NCBI RefSeq assembly: GCF_000425625.1
Contig: NZ_AUDU01000016.1
Span: 62,001 to 126,000 of the forward strand
Reading direction: 5' to 3'
DNA from: Stutzerimonas azotifigens DSM 17556
GTDB lineage: Bacteria > Pseudomonadota > Gammaproteobacteria > Pseudomonadales > Pseudomonadaceae
Length of the DNA stretch: 64,000 bases
The notes below the pieces were generated by a model. That model saw nothing but the letters and a program-made list of their open reading frames with translations, was not told the DNA's origin and ran no database searches. Of the stretch, positions 29,456-38,851 are shown piece after piece (position 1 is the stretch's first letter; each line of letters starts with the position of its first letter). The position numbers and the translations under genes were made by a program.

Positions 29456-30295
29456 ATGATCAAGAAATGCCTTTTCCCAGCGGCTGGATACGGAACCCGT
29501 TTCCTCCCGGCCACCAAGGCCATGCCCAAGGAAATGTTGCCGGTGGTGAACAAGCCCCTGATCCAGTACGGGGTGGAAGAAGCGCTGCAGGCCGGGCTCA
29601 ACCAGATCGCCATCGTCACCGGGCGCGGCAAGCGCTCGCTGGAAGACCACTTCGACATCAGCTACGAACTCGAACACCAGATTCGCAACACCGACAAGGA
29701 GAAGTACCTGGTCGGTATCCGTCGCCTGATCGACGAATGCAATTTCTCCTACACCCGCCAGGTGGAAATGAAGGGCCTCGGCCACGCGATCCTCAGCGGC
29801 CGCCCGCTGATCGGCGACGAGCCCTTCGGCGTGGTGCTGGCCGACGACCTCTGTCTCCACCCGGAAGGGGACGGCGTGCTGGCGCAGATGGTCAAGCTGT
29901 ACAACCAGTTCCGCTGCTCCATCGTCGCCATCCAGGAAGTGCCGCCGGAAGAGACCAGCAAGTACGGCGTGATCGCCGGCGAAATGATCCGCGACGACAT
30001 TTTCCGCGTCAGCCACATGGTCGAGAAGCCCAAGCCGGAAGATGCGCCGTCGAACCTGGCGATCATCGGCCGCTACATCCTGACCCCGGATATCTTCGAG
30101 CTGATCGAGCAGACCGAACCGGGCAAGGGCGGGGAAATCCAGATCACCGACGCGCTGATGAAGCAGGCGCGCGACGGCTGCGTGCTGGCCTACAAGTTCA
30201 AGGGGCAGCGTTTCGACTGCGGAAGCGCCGAGGGCTACATCGCGGCGACCAATTTCTGCTACGAGAACTTCTACCTGACCGGCCAGGCCTTCTGA
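29456..30295 (+). CDS. galU: GalU, UTP-glucose-1-phosphate uridylyltransferase
   Basis: GalU makes UDP-glucose from UTP and glucose-1-phosphate, supplying lipopolysaccharide core, exopolysaccharide and trehalose pathways in the cytoplasm. The 279-residue product has the expected length and the nucleotidyltransferase signature GYGTRFLPATKAMPKEMLPV at residues 11-30. The ATG at 29456 begins the conserved MIKKCLFPAAG start, so I reject the longer frame that opens at 29309. A strong terminator follows. Confidence 0.97.
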   Translation: MIKKCLFPAAGYGTRFLPATKAMPKEMLPVVNKPLIQYGVEEALQAGLNQIAIVTGRGKRSLEDHFDISYELEHQIRNTDKEKYLVGIRRLIDECNFSYTRQVEMKGLGHAILSGRPLIGDEPFGVVLADDLCLHPEGDGVLAQMVKLYNQFRCSIVAIQEVPPEETSKYGVIAGEMIRDDIFRVSHMVEKPKPEDAPSNLAIIGRYILTPDIFELIEQTEPGKGGEIQITDALMKQARDGCVLAYKFKGQRFDCGSAEGYIAATNFCYENFYLTGQAF

Positions 30296-30312
30296 GAGCC
30301 GTCGGCGTGACC

Positions 30313-30341
30313 AGGGCCACCTTCGGGTGGCCTTCGTTTTT

Positions 30342-30342
<1 letters not shown>
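30313..30342 (+). terminator. Rho-independent terminator after galU
   Basis: The stem AGGGCCACC / GGTGGCCTT around a TTCG tetraloop is followed by CGTTTTTT. The gene on its far side is convergent. Confidence 0.92.
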
Positions 30343-30767
<425 letters not shown>

Positions 30768-30835
30768 GCGCTTCGCTCCTATGATTCGAACGGCCGACGT
30801 CGGTATCCTAAGCGCCTTACTGGAGACAACGATCA

Positions 30836-32194
30836 ATGACCTACGACTTCGACCTGTTCGTCATCGGCGCCGGTTCCGGCGGCGTCCGGGCGGCCCGGTT
30901 TTCCGCCAGCTTCGGTGCGCGCGTGGCCGTCGCCGAAAGCCGCTACCTGGGCGGCACCTGCGTCAACGTCGGCTGCGTGCCGAAGAAACTCCTGGTCTTC
31001 GGCGCGCATTACGCCGAGGACTTCAGCGAAGCCGAGGGCTATGGCTGGACCTTCGATGGCGCCAGCTTCGACTGGAGCACCCTGATCGCCAACAAGGACC
31101 GGGAAATCCAGCGGCTGAACGGCATCTACCGCAACCTGCTGGTCGACAACGGCGTGACCCTGCTGCAGGCCCATGCACGCATCGTCGATGCCCACACGGT
31201 GGAAGTCGAGGGCAAGCGTTACACCGCCGAGCACATCCTGGTCGCCACCGGCGGCTGGCCGTTCGTGCCCGACATCCCCGGGCGCGAACATGCCATCACC
31301 TCCAACGAGGCCTTCCATCTCGAATGCCTGCCGCGCCGCGTGCTGGTGGTCGGCGGCGGCTACATCGCCGTCGAGTTCGCCTCGATCTTCAACGGCTGCG
31401 GCGCGCAGACCAGCCTGCTGTACCGCGGTGAGCTGTTCCTGCGCGGCTTCGACGACGCGCTGCGCGACCACCTGAAGGACGAACTGATCAAGAAGGGCGT
31501 GGACCTGCAGTTCAAGGCCGACATCGCCCGCATCGACCGCCAGGCCGACGGAAGCCTGAAGGCGACGCTCGAGGACGGGCGCGTCATGGAGGCTGACTGC
31601 ATCTTCTACGCGACCGGTCGCCGGCCGATGCTGGACAACCTGGGTCTGGAAAACCTCGACCTGGCGCTGGACGAGCGCGGCTTCATCAAGGTCGACGAGC
31701 ATTACCGCACGTCCGTGCCCTCGATCCTCGCCATCGGCGACGTGATCGGCCGGGTTCAGCTCACCCCGGTGGCGCTGGCCGAAGGCATGGCCGTTTCGCG
31801 CCGCCTGTTCAAGCCGGAGCAGTACCGCCCGGTGGACTACGCGCACATTCCGACCGCCGTGTTCAGCCTGCCGAACATGGCCACCGTCGGGCTCACGGAG
31901 CAACAGGCGAGGGCGGAAGGACACAAGGTGGTGGTCTACGAGAGCCGCTTCCGGCCGATGAAGCTGACCATCACCAAGAGCCTCGAACGCAGCCTGATGA
32001 AGCTGGTGGTCGATGCCGAGACCGATCGCGTGCTCGGCTGCCACATGGTCGGGCCGGATGCCGGCGAGATCATGCAGGGGCTGGCCGTGGCGGTGAAGGC
32101 GGGGGCGACCAAGCAGGTGTTCGACGAGACCATTGGCATCCACCCGACCGCCGCCGAAGAGTTCGTCACCATGAGGATCCCCACGGCGATCTGA
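30836..32194 (+). CDS. gor: Gor, glutathione-disulfide reductase
   Basis: Gor reduces oxidised glutathione with NADPH in the cytoplasm. The 452-residue flavoprotein has the N-terminal FAD dinucleotide-binding motif ([16 protein letters not shown]), the redox-active disulphide C42-C47 in [13 protein letters not shown], and a central NADPH Rossmann motif ([15 protein letters not shown], about 172-186). The C-terminal catalytic histidine is in [13 protein letters not shown]. The ATG at 30836 lies 68 bp from the divergent VOC gene. The downstream membrane-protein gene begins one base after its stop, so the two are likely an operon. Confidence 0.96.
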   Translation: MTYDFDLFVIGAGSGGVRAARFSASFGARVAVAESRYLGGTCVNVGCVPKKLLVFGAHYAEDFSEAEGYGWTFDGASFDWSTLIANKDREIQRLNGIYRNLLVDNGVTLLQAHARIVDAHTVEVEGKRYTAEHILVATGGWPFVPDIPGREHAITSNEAFHLECLPRRVLVVGGGYIAVEFASIFNGCGAQTSLLYRGELFLRGFDDALRDHLKDELIKKGVDLQFKADIARIDRQADGSLKATLEDGRVMEADCIFYATGRRPMLDNLGLENLDLALDERGFIKVDEHYRTSVPSILAIGDVIGRVQLTPVALAEGMAVSRRLFKPEQYRPVDYAHIPTAVFSLPNMATVGLTEQQARAEGHKVVVYESRFRPMKLTITKSLERSLMKLVVDAETDRVLGCHMVGPDAGEIMQGLAVAVKAGATKQVFDETIGIHPTAAEEFVTMRIPTAI

Positions 32195-32195
32195 C

Positions 32196-32825
32196 ATGGA
32201 GACTCTCTTCTACATCGCCGACCTGTTCGGCGTGGCGGTGTTCGCCATCACCGGCGCGCTCATGGCCGGGCGCAAGTCCATGGACCTGTTCGGCGTGCTG
32301 GTGATCGCCATCGTCACCGCGCTGGGTGGCGGCACCCTGCGCGACCTCATTCTCGACAACCACCCGGTCAGCTGGATTCGCGACGACACCTACCTGATCG
32401 TCTGCACGCTGGCGGCGGTCGGCACCGTACTCTGGGTGCGCGTGACACGGCCGATCCACGAAACCGGGCTGCTGGTCTCCGATGCCTTCGGCCTGGCGGT
32501 GTTCACCGTAATCGGTACCGAAGTGGCGCTGCAGCACCAGGTGCCGGTGAGCACTGCGCTGATCATGGGCGTGATGACCGGCGTCGCCGGCGGCGTAATC
32601 CGCGACGTGGTGTGCAACGAAATCCCGCTGATCTTCCAGAAGGAAATCTATGCCACGGCCTGCCTGGTCGGTTCGCTGGTGTTCGTCATCCTGCGCCAGC
32701 TGGGCACGCCGCACTGGGTCGATACGGGCGTGGCGATGCTCGTGGTGCTGCTGATCCGGCTGGCGGCGATCCGCTGGCACCTCGGGCTGCCGCGCTTCCA
32801 CCTGCTGGACAGGGACATACCATGA
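32196..32825 (+). CDS. UPF0126/TRIC-family inner-membrane protein
   Basis: This 209-residue, about seven-segment membrane protein has two tandem UPF0126 repeats. Each carries a glycine-rich, positively charged helix end (TALGGGTLRDLILDNHPV in the first, TGVAGGVIRDVVCNEIPL in the second). Bacterial relatives are homologous to trimeric intracellular cation channels. Some members have been proposed as glycine transporters. The gene starts one base after gor ends, and its stop overlaps the start of the next VOC gene (ATGA), so gor, this gene and the VOC gene form a tight operon. Confidence 0.9.
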   Translation: METLFYIADLFGVAVFAITGALMAGRKSMDLFGVLVIAIVTALGGGTLRDLILDNHPVSWIRDDTYLIVCTLAAVGTVLWVRVTRPIHETGLLVSDAFGLAVFTVIGTEVALQHQVPVSTALIMGVMTGVAGGVIRDVVCNEIPLIFQKEIYATACLVGSLVFVILRQLGTPHWVDTGVAMLVVLLIRLAAIRWHLGLPRFHLLDRDIP

Positions 32826-33202
32826 TCGAACGCATCGACCATCTGGTGCTCACCGTCGCCGACATCCCGCGCACGCTCGCGTTCTACGCGCGTGTGCTGG
32901 GCATGCAGCCGGTGAGCTTCGGCGAGGGACGCCACGCCCTGGCGTTCGGCTCGCACAAGTTCAACCTGCATCAGGCCGGCAAGGAGTTCGAGCCCAAGGC
33001 GCGCACGCCGATGCCCGGCGCCATCGACCTGTGCCTGATCACCCGGCGTACGATGGATGAACTCATCGATCATCTGCGTTCACAGGGGGTCGAGATCGAA
33101 GAAGGCCCGGTCGCGCGCACCGGCGCGCTGGGGCCGATCGAGTCGGTCTACTTTCGCGACCCGGACGGCAACCTGATCGAGGTGAGCCGCTATCCGGACT
33201 GA
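32822..33202 (+). CDS. VOC-family protein, glyoxalase/bleomycin-resistance type
   Basis: This small 126-residue vicinal-oxygen-chelate protein starts MIERIDHLVLTVADIPRTLAFYARVLGM and ends with IESVYFRDPDGNLIEVSRYPD, the complete two-motif pattern of the fold. The metal ligands H7 and the Glu of NLIEVS are visible. It overlaps the stop of the membrane-protein gene before it by four bases. Relatives are often called virulence or fosfomycin-type proteins, but I see no FosA-specific residues and leave the substrate open. Confidence 0.88.
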   Translation: MIERIDHLVLTVADIPRTLAFYARVLGMQPVSFGEGRHALAFGSHKFNLHQAGKEFEPKARTPMPGAIDLCLITRRTMDELIDHLRSQGVEIEEGPVARTGALGPIESVYFRDPDGNLIEVSRYPD

Positions 33203-33238
33203 AAACTTCCATGAGCACACTGCCGCAGCATCAGGGGT

Positions 33239-33922
33239 GTGGACTCGTCTGTCACTGGTACGCTTGAGAAGGTCAACGCAGTGATCCCGGAACTTCTAAA
33301 CGATGACAGGTCGCGCCGGGCGATTGTGCACGCCGCAACCCAGCCATGGATCGCCAGCCCCCTCGCTGGGGTCGATAGACGTCCGCTTTATCGCGTGGGT
33401 GGCGAGCAGGCGCGGGCGACCAGCCTGGTGCGCTATGCACCGGGTAGCCATTTCAGTCCGCACACCCATACCGGCGGCGAAGAGTTCCTGGTGCTCGAGG
33501 GCGTTTTCGAGGACGAAAACGGTCGCTATCCGGCAGGCAGCTACGTGCGCAATCCCCCTGGCAGCCGACACGCTCCGGGCGCGAGCGGTGGTTGCATGAT
33601 CTTCGTGCGGCTACGGCAATTTCATCCGGCCGACGACAGGCATGTAGTCGCCCAGCTATCTGCCGGGGACAGCCAGTTGCTGTTCGTCAATGAGCATGAA
33701 CGTGTCTGGGTGGAGGCGCTCAAACCGTGCGCGGCGATGCGCGTGAACAACCCTAGAGGGCTGGAGATCTTGCTGCTCGAGGGAAGCGTCACCGGGGAAG
33801 ACTTCCAACTCCAGCCTTTGAGCTGGATGCGCCTGCCAGCGGGCGAGTCCTTTCAGGCCGTGGCCCGCGACGGGGGCGCGCGCCTCTGGGTGAAGGATGC
33901 CTCGCCGACATTAGGGTTCTGA
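33239..33922 (+). CDS. ChrR-like cupin protein
   Basis: This 227-residue protein contains a cupin resembling the C-terminal domain of the anti-sigma factor ChrR. The metal-binding pattern HTHTGGEEFLVLEG, then GSYVRNPPGSRH, is visible in the first half. A second, weaker cupin-like repeat fills the C-terminal half, so it looks bicupin. The N-terminal zinc anti-sigma domain of true ChrR is absent. The start used is a GTG at 33239 with AGGGG just upstream. A GTG at 33281 is an alternative. It follows the gor operon after 36 bp. Confidence 0.78.
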   Translation: MDSSVTGTLEKVNAVIPELLNDDRSRRAIVHAATQPWIASPLAGVDRRPLYRVGGEQARATSLVRYAPGSHFSPHTHTGGEEFLVLEGVFEDENGRYPAGSYVRNPPGSRHAPGASGGCMIFVRLRQFHPADDRHVVAQLSAGDSQLLFVNEHERVWVEALKPCAAMRVNNPRGLEILLLEGSVTGEDFQLQPLSWMRLPAGESFQAVARDGGARLWVKDASPTLGF

Positions 33923-34322
33923 TAGACCTTTGCCAACGCCCACCAGCTGGAGGTGTTCGTGAGGCGGGCTTTGCTGAGGACTGGTGGCGACGATCGCTTC
34001 GGTGCCACTGCAGTGGGTAAATATCCGTCGCGACATATAGCGAACATCGATGAGGCGGCAGAGGCATCAGGCGGGCGGGATGCCGGGCATCGGACAACGA
34101 CCTATACGGCTGCCATTACGATACCTGATTTAACATAATATAGATTATGCGAAGTATCTGGCCCGGGACATGGCTGGCTTTCCCTTCACAGGGCCGATAC
34201 CTCCGTTGCCCGCGTCACAATGCGCCTGCCGTTTGGACTGCCGCCATGCTTCATGAGCCTGCGATCAACGCAAGCGGACCGCCTTCATCCTTGAGGTCAG
34301 GTCCGCTTTCGAATCCGAGTCC
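33923..34322. other. Gene-free 400-bp stretch with an AT-rich patch
   Basis: No supported gene lies here. The region between about 34110 and 34150 is unusually AT-rich for this genome (for example TTTAACATAATATAGATTATG at 34131-34150) and could be promoter-like or a junction. AAGCGGACC (34272-34280) and GGTCCGCTT (34300-34308) form a 9-bp stem just beyond the dehydratase stop, a possible weak terminator without a T-run. Confidence 0.55.
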
Positions 34323-35501
34323 CTACCGAAACTCTACTGTGTCCTGGGTCCACGCCAGAGCCTGCTCGCTCAAGCTAAAGCCAAGACCGGGTCGGTTCGG
34401 TATCCACATGCGACCGTCCCTGAGTTCGAGGCGCTCGTTGAACATCGGTTCGAGCCACTCGAAGTGCTCCAGCCAAGGTTCCTGGGGGTAAGCCGCTGCC
34501 AAGTGAAGATGGATCTCCATGGCGAAGTGCGGCGCCAGTTTCAGTCCCTTGAAGCTGGCAAGGGACATGATCTGCAGGAATGGCGTGATACCGCCTACCC
34601 GGGGTGCATCCGGCTGGATGAAATCGGACCCGGACGCCTGGATCAGCTGCGCATGCTCCCCGAAGCTTGTGAGCATTTCGCCCGTAGCGATGGCGGTATC
34701 CAGCGAGGCGGAAAGCGCGGCGTGTCCCTCGAAGTCATAGCAATCCAGCGGCTCCTCGATCCAGGTCAGGTCGAACTCTTCGAGCTTGCGGCAGAAGCGC
34801 TGCGCGGTGACCCGATCCCATTGCTGGTTTGCATCGACCATCAAGGGAAAGCCTTCGCCCAGGCGCTCGCGCACCGCCTTGACGCGCTTGTAATCAATGG
34901 CCGTATCGGGTTGGCCGACCTTGATCTTGATCCCACCGATGCCGTTCGCGCGTGACGTATCGACGTTGTCCAGGACGTTCTCCAGCGGTGTCGAAAGGTA
35001 GCCGCCCGAGGTGTTGTAGCACTGCACCGAGTCACGATGCGCTCCCAGCAGTTTTGCCAGCGGCAGGCCAGCTCGCTTGGCCTTGAGGTCCCAGAGCGCG
35101 ATGTCGAAAGGTGCGATGGCCTGGGTCGTGAGTCCGCTGCGGCCCATTGATGCCCCCGCCCAGAGCAGCTTGTTGAACAGCTTGGCAATGTCGTTCGGGT
35201 CTTCACCGAGCAGGTTCGGCGCTATCTCCTTCGCATGGGCGTACATGCCCGGCCCCCCGGCCCGCTTGGAATAGCCGAAGCCGATGCCTTCATGCCCTTC
35301 ACGCGTACGGATTTCGGCGAAGATGAAGGCGATTTCGGTCAGTGGCTTCTGCCGCCCGGTCAGGACCTTGGCATCGCTGATGGGAGCCGCAAGCGGCAGA
35401 TAGGTCAAGGACACCTTGACCCACTCGATGGCATCGGTAGTCGCTTCCCCGGGCTGCAGAGCAGCGATCTTCGGTTCGATGTAAACGTTGCTTTCGATCA
35501 T
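34323..35501 (-). CDS. L-talarate/galactarate dehydratase (enolase superfamily)
   Basis: This 392-residue mandelate-racemase-family acid-sugar dehydratase should convert galactarate and L-talarate to 5-keto-4-deoxy-glucarate. Expected active-site residues are all visible: the KxK base K192/K194 (GGIKIKVGQP), metal ligands D223, E249 and E275, and the H325 base in APHFAMEIH paired with the aspartate of QPDAPRVGG. By eye it is closely similar along its length to the characterised Salmonella TalrD/GalrD, including VLTGRQKPLTE and SKRAGG near the N-terminus. The ATG at 35501 follows GGAAG. A longer frame from 35588 would run through the operator and is rejected. Divergent from the LacI gene. Confidence 0.93.
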   Translation of the reverse strand: MIESNVYIEPKIAALQPGEATTDAIEWVKVSLTYLPLAAPISDAKVLTGRQKPLTEIAFIFAEIRTREGHEGIGFGYSKRAGGPGMYAHAKEIAPNLLGEDPNDIAKLFNKLLWAGASMGRSGLTTQAIAPFDIALWDLKAKRAGLPLAKLLGAHRDSVQCYNTSGGYLSTPLENVLDNVDTSRANGIGGIKIKVGQPDTAIDYKRVKAVRERLGEGFPLMVDANQQWDRVTAQRFCRKLEEFDLTWIEEPLDCYDFEGHAALSASLDTAIATGEMLTSFGEHAQLIQASGSDFIQPDAPRVGGITPFLQIMSLASFKGLKLAPHFAMEIHLHLAAAYPQEPWLEHFEWLEPMFNERLELRDGRMWIPNRPGLGFSLSEQALAWTQDTVEFR

Positions 35502-35557
35502 GGGCACTTCCCGTCTTCTTGTAGTGTGCAAGGCAGCCATGACGCTACCTTGGCCGA

Positions 35558-35588
35558 ATGACAGCGCTAACAATGACAGCGCTGTCAT
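35558..35588. promoter_or_regulatory. Tandem LacI/GntR-type operators
   Basis: A perfect 16-bp palindrome ATGACAGCGCTGTCAT occupies 35573-35588. An imperfect copy, ATGACAGCGCTAACAA, lies 15 bases upstream at 35558-35573. Both follow the ATG-N2-A-N-CG-N-T-N2-CA pattern of GntR-class LacI operators. They lie between the divergent dehydratase and LacI genes. Confidence 0.82.
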
Positions 35589-35732
35589 CGATGGTAGTCA
35601 GCCACGCGGGAGGCAGGCAAACTGGAACTCGTTGTCTTTCCCACATGGTGGGAAGGCTGCTGCCCTGCACTGCTGCGCCGTAGCGTTCAAGCTTTAAACT
35701 GCGTCGCCAACAACCGATGCGTGAGATGCCCG

Positions 35733-36758
35733 ATGTCCGATACCCCTCCTCCGATTCCAGACGCCGCCGGCCGCACTGTCACGCTGGATGACGTGGCCAG
35801 GATCGCCAAGGTATCGGCCATCACCGTGTCGCGGGTCATCAACCGGCCGCATCTTGTCTCCGAGCGCACCGCCAAACGCGTTCGAAGCGCCATCGCCCGT
35901 ACCGGATATGTGCCCAATCTGCTTGCGGGGGGCCTCGTTTCCCAACGCAGCCGGCTGGTCATCGCGCTGGTACCCAGCGTGGCCAATCCAGCTTTCACCG
36001 AGACCATGACGCACCTCGGCACTCGTCTTGCTGCGGCGCGCTACCAACTGCTGCTATGCCAGTCGGAGTTGCCGCACCAGGAGGAAAGCACATTGATCGA
36101 TGCCGTCCTCAGTCGCCGGCCGGATGCACTGGTGCTGACCAAACCCCTGTCGACCCCCACCGCACGGCAGCGGCTGCTCGCACGCGGGCTGCCTGTCGTC
36201 GAGTCCTGGGAGCTGAACGCCGACCCCATCGAGGCGCTGGTCGGCTTTTCGCACGCCGCGGCCGGGGCCGCCATGGCACGGCACATGCTCGACCATGGAT
36301 ACCAGCGGATTGGTCTGCTATGGAGCGAGGATCAGAGGGCCGAAACGCGACGACGCGCCTGCCTTGAGACCTTGATCGAGGCCGGTGTCGCGGTTGGCGC
36401 GCAGGCGGCGGTCCCGGTACCGGTGGGCATGCGGCATGGGCGCGAGGGGCTGGCTCGCCTACTGGAGATGGACCCAAGGCTCGACGCGGTGATCTGCAGC
36501 ATCGACCTGCTTGCCCAGGGCGTCCTGGCCGAGGCGCAAGCTCGCGGCCTTCGCGTGCCACATGACCTGGGCGTGCTGGGCTTCGGCGACTTCGAGTTTG
36601 CCGCGCACACCCATCCCCGCCTCAGCACGGTCCGGGTCGATAGCGCGCGCATCGGTGAACTGGCCGCCGACCATCTGCTTCGGCGACTCGAAGGCGACAA
36701 GCCGACGTCACTTGTGCATGACGTCGGCTTCGAACTGCTGGTGCGTGAAAGTACCTGA
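35733..36758 (+). CDS. LacI-family transcriptional regulator (GntR-like)
   Basis: This 341-residue repressor has an N-terminal LacI helix-turn-helix (VTLDDVARIAKVSAITVSRVINRP, about residues 15-38) and a periplasmic-binding-protein-like effector domain. It resembles the gluconate repressor GntR and probably senses a sugar acid. The ATG at 35733 is used. An upstream GTG at 35721 in frame is less likely. It is divergent from galactarate/talarate dehydratase across a 231-bp gap containing a matching palindromic operator pair, so it very probably controls that gene and itself. It is convergent with the TctCBA operon. Confidence 0.9.
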   Translation: MSDTPPPIPDAAGRTVTLDDVARIAKVSAITVSRVINRPHLVSERTAKRVRSAIARTGYVPNLLAGGLVSQRSRLVIALVPSVANPAFTETMTHLGTRLAAARYQLLLCQSELPHQEESTLIDAVLSRRPDALVLTKPLSTPTARQRLLARGLPVVESWELNADPIEALVGFSHAAAGAAMARHMLDHGYQRIGLLWSEDQRAETRRRACLETLIEAGVAVGAQAAVPVPVGMRHGREGLARLLEMDPRLDAVICSIDLLAQGVLAEAQARGLRVPHDLGVLGFGDFEFAAHTHPRLSTVRVDSARIGELAADHLLRRLEGDKPTSLVHDVGFELLVREST

Positions 36759-36795
36759 CGACTGCCGGGACCATGCACGCCCTGCCCTACACCAC

Positions 36796-38295
36796 TCAGC
36801 GGCTGGCCAGTCGGCCAAACCAGCCGCTGCAAGTGTTCTTCAGTACTCCGAAAAGCACGAAGGCAATGATTGCCAACATGAACACCAGAGAAATCGGCTC
36901 GGTAAAGAACACCGTCGCATCCCCGTTGGAGTGCATGAGGGCGCGACGCAGGTTGGTTTCTACGATCGGCCCCAGAATGAAGCCGAGGATCAGCGGCCCC
37001 ACCGGCAGCCCGACACTGATCAGGATGATGCCGATCAGGCCTGTGCCGAACATCACCCAGATGTCGAACATGTTGTTGTCCGCTGCGAACGCTCCGAACA
37101 CCGACAGCACCACGATGACGGGCACCAGATAATGCTTCGGAATGCCCAGCACGCGCGGGAACACACGCAGTGTCAGCAACTGGAATGCGACGACGAAGAC
37201 GATGGCGATCAGCAGCGCGGCATAAATCGAGGTGACGATGCCGGGCTGTTCGGTGAACAGCAGCGGCCCCGGTTGCAGGCCATGGATCATGAAGGCGCCG
37301 ATCATGATGGCCGTCACGCCGTCGCCGGGAATGCCGAGCGTGATGAGCGGCAGTAACGCCCCCCCTACTCCGGCGCTGTTGCTCGACTCGGTTGCCCACA
37401 GCCCATCCACATGGCCCTTGCCGAATTCAGCGCGATGCTTCGACGACTGCTGCGCCGCGGCATAGGCGATCATGTTCGACGCCGTGCCACCCATGCCCGG
37501 CAAGACGCCAATGCCTACTCCGATCAGCGAGGAGCGGATGATATTCCCTATGTTCTGCTGCACTTCGCGCCAGGTGACGTCGAGCCCCTTCTTTTCGAAA
37601 GTGAACGAGGATGTCAGCGGCTTGTTGTCGTAGGCCTCGCGCAGGGCTTGCGTGATAGCGAACAGTCCAATCATCACCGGGATGACCCCGAGTCCGGCCA
37701 TCAGGTCCATCGACCCCAGGGTGAAACGTGCGGTGCCGTCGATCGGCGCAAAGCCGACCGTGCCACCCAGCATGCCTAGCAGGCAGGCAAGCAACCCCTT
37801 GACCATCGAACCTCGCGCCAGGATGGTCACCATCGCCAGTGCCATCAGCGATAGCGAGAAGTACTCGGCCGGCCCCAGCTTGAGGGCGAGCCTGGCGGCC
37901 ATGGGGGCAAAGGCAACCAGTAGGAACAGTCCGATCAGGCCGCCGGCGAACGAGGCCAGCGTACAGGTGGCCAATGCCTTGACCGCCTGCCCCTTGCGCG
38001 ACATGGGGAACCCTTCGAAGGTCGTCGCGATCGCCGACGAGGTGCCCGGCATGTTCAGCAGGACCGCGCTGACCGCGCCGCCCGACATGCCGCCCACGTA
38101 GACCGCGACAAGGGCCGACAGCCCCAGCGCGGGCGCCATGCTGAAGGTCAGGGGAAGCAGAATGGCGACAGCCATGGCCACGTTCAGGCCCGGCAGCGTG
38201 CCGATGATCAGGCCAATGATCGAGGCGCCCAGCAACAGCGCCAGGCCGGTCGGGGTTATCAGCTCGGAAAGGCTGACGAGGAAGATGTCCAGCAT
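36796..38295 (-). CDS. tctA: TctA-family large permease of a tripartite tricarboxylate transporter
   Basis: This 499-residue membrane protein with about 12 segments is the large permease subunit of a TTT transporter. Family-typical stretches are GTLPGLNVAMAVAILLPLTF near residue 35, VYVGGMSGGAVSAVLLNMPGTSSA at about 65-88, and a second glycine-rich repeat GVLPGMGGTASNMIAYAAAQ around 260-280. It is the last gene of tctC-tctB-tctA (minus strand), 13 bp downstream of tctB. Together with the dehydratase next door it likely imports an aldaric acid, though TTT systems carry many carboxylates. Confidence 0.94.
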   Translation of the reverse strand: MLDIFLVSLSELITPTGLALLLGASIIGLIIGTLPGLNVAMAVAILLPLTFSMAPALGLSALVAVYVGGMSGGAVSAVLLNMPGTSSAIATTFEGFPMSRKGQAVKALATCTLASFAGGLIGLFLLVAFAPMAARLALKLGPAEYFSLSLMALAMVTILARGSMVKGLLACLLGMLGGTVGFAPIDGTARFTLGSMDLMAGLGVIPVMIGLFAITQALREAYDNKPLTSSFTFEKKGLDVTWREVQQNIGNIIRSSLIGVGIGVLPGMGGTASNMIAYAAAQQSSKHRAEFGKGHVDGLWATESSNSAGVGGALLPLITLGIPGDGVTAIMIGAFMIHGLQPGPLLFTEQPGIVTSIYAALLIAIVFVVAFQLLTLRVFPRVLGIPKHYLVPVIVVLSVFGAFAADNNMFDIWVMFGTGLIGIILISVGLPVGPLILGFILGPIVETNLRRALMHSNGDATVFFTEPISLVFMLAIIAFVLFGVLKNTCSGWFGRLASR

Positions 38296-38308
38296 CTGGC
38301 AGGACCTC

Positions 38309-38785
38309 CTAGAAAAACAGGCCGGAAGGCAAGGTCAGGTGGAGCACCTTGACGAAAACCACATAGGCGAGCCCGCCGATCAGGCAGGACGCCACCAGGT
38401 AGATCAGCGCGGCACGCGCCGAGCGTTTGCCCAGCAGCAAGGCGGCCAGCCAGAGGAACGACACGGTGGACAGAAGGACGCCGAGATAATCGAGCGATCC
38501 GATGAACAGGCCGGTGAGCACCAGCAGCAGGACGCCGCGCACCAGGGCCGGACGATGGCCGGTATCCGTTTTTTCGTCACGCGGTGTGGCGGCCGGCTGG
38601 GTTCGCTTGTCTCTCTGGAATGCCAGCAGCAACCCCAGCGGAATCATCAACAGGGCGATGGTTGCCGGATACACCGCTGGGCCTGGATCGCCCATGGCTC
38701 CGGCGGGCATGTGCCACGCCGACCAGAGCACCGGGAGTGCGAGCAGTACGAAGAACGAGCCGAGCAGGCGGTTGTGAAGTGTCAT
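38309..38785 (-). CDS. tctB: TctB-family small membrane subunit of the TTT transporter
   Basis: This 158-residue, four-segment membrane protein is the small TTT subunit. Hydrophobic segments are at about 8-24, 36-52, 83-100 and 105-150. A short polar insert (QRDKRTQPAATPRDEKTD) sits between segments 2 and 3. Small TTT subunits are poorly conserved, so its identity rests on topology, length and its position between tctC and tctA. Confidence 0.87.
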   Translation of the reverse strand: MTLHNRLLGSFFVLLALPVLWSAWHMPAGAMGDPGPAVYPATIALLMIPLGLLLAFQRDKRTQPAATPRDEKTDTGHRPALVRGVLLLVLTGLFIGSLDYLGVLLSTVSFLWLAALLLGKRSARAALIYLVASCLIGGLAYVVFVKVLHLTLPSGLFF

Positions 38786-38851
38786 CAGTCAGTACCTTCG
38801 AATTGCCGCAAGCACCCGGAGGTGCTTGCGCTGCCAATTTTTCTCACAATC

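Noticed and set aside
34140..34322. A small plus-strand frame (34147-34491) running into the dehydratase gene
   Set aside because: It overlaps the certain dehydratase gene antisense and shows no conserved feature.
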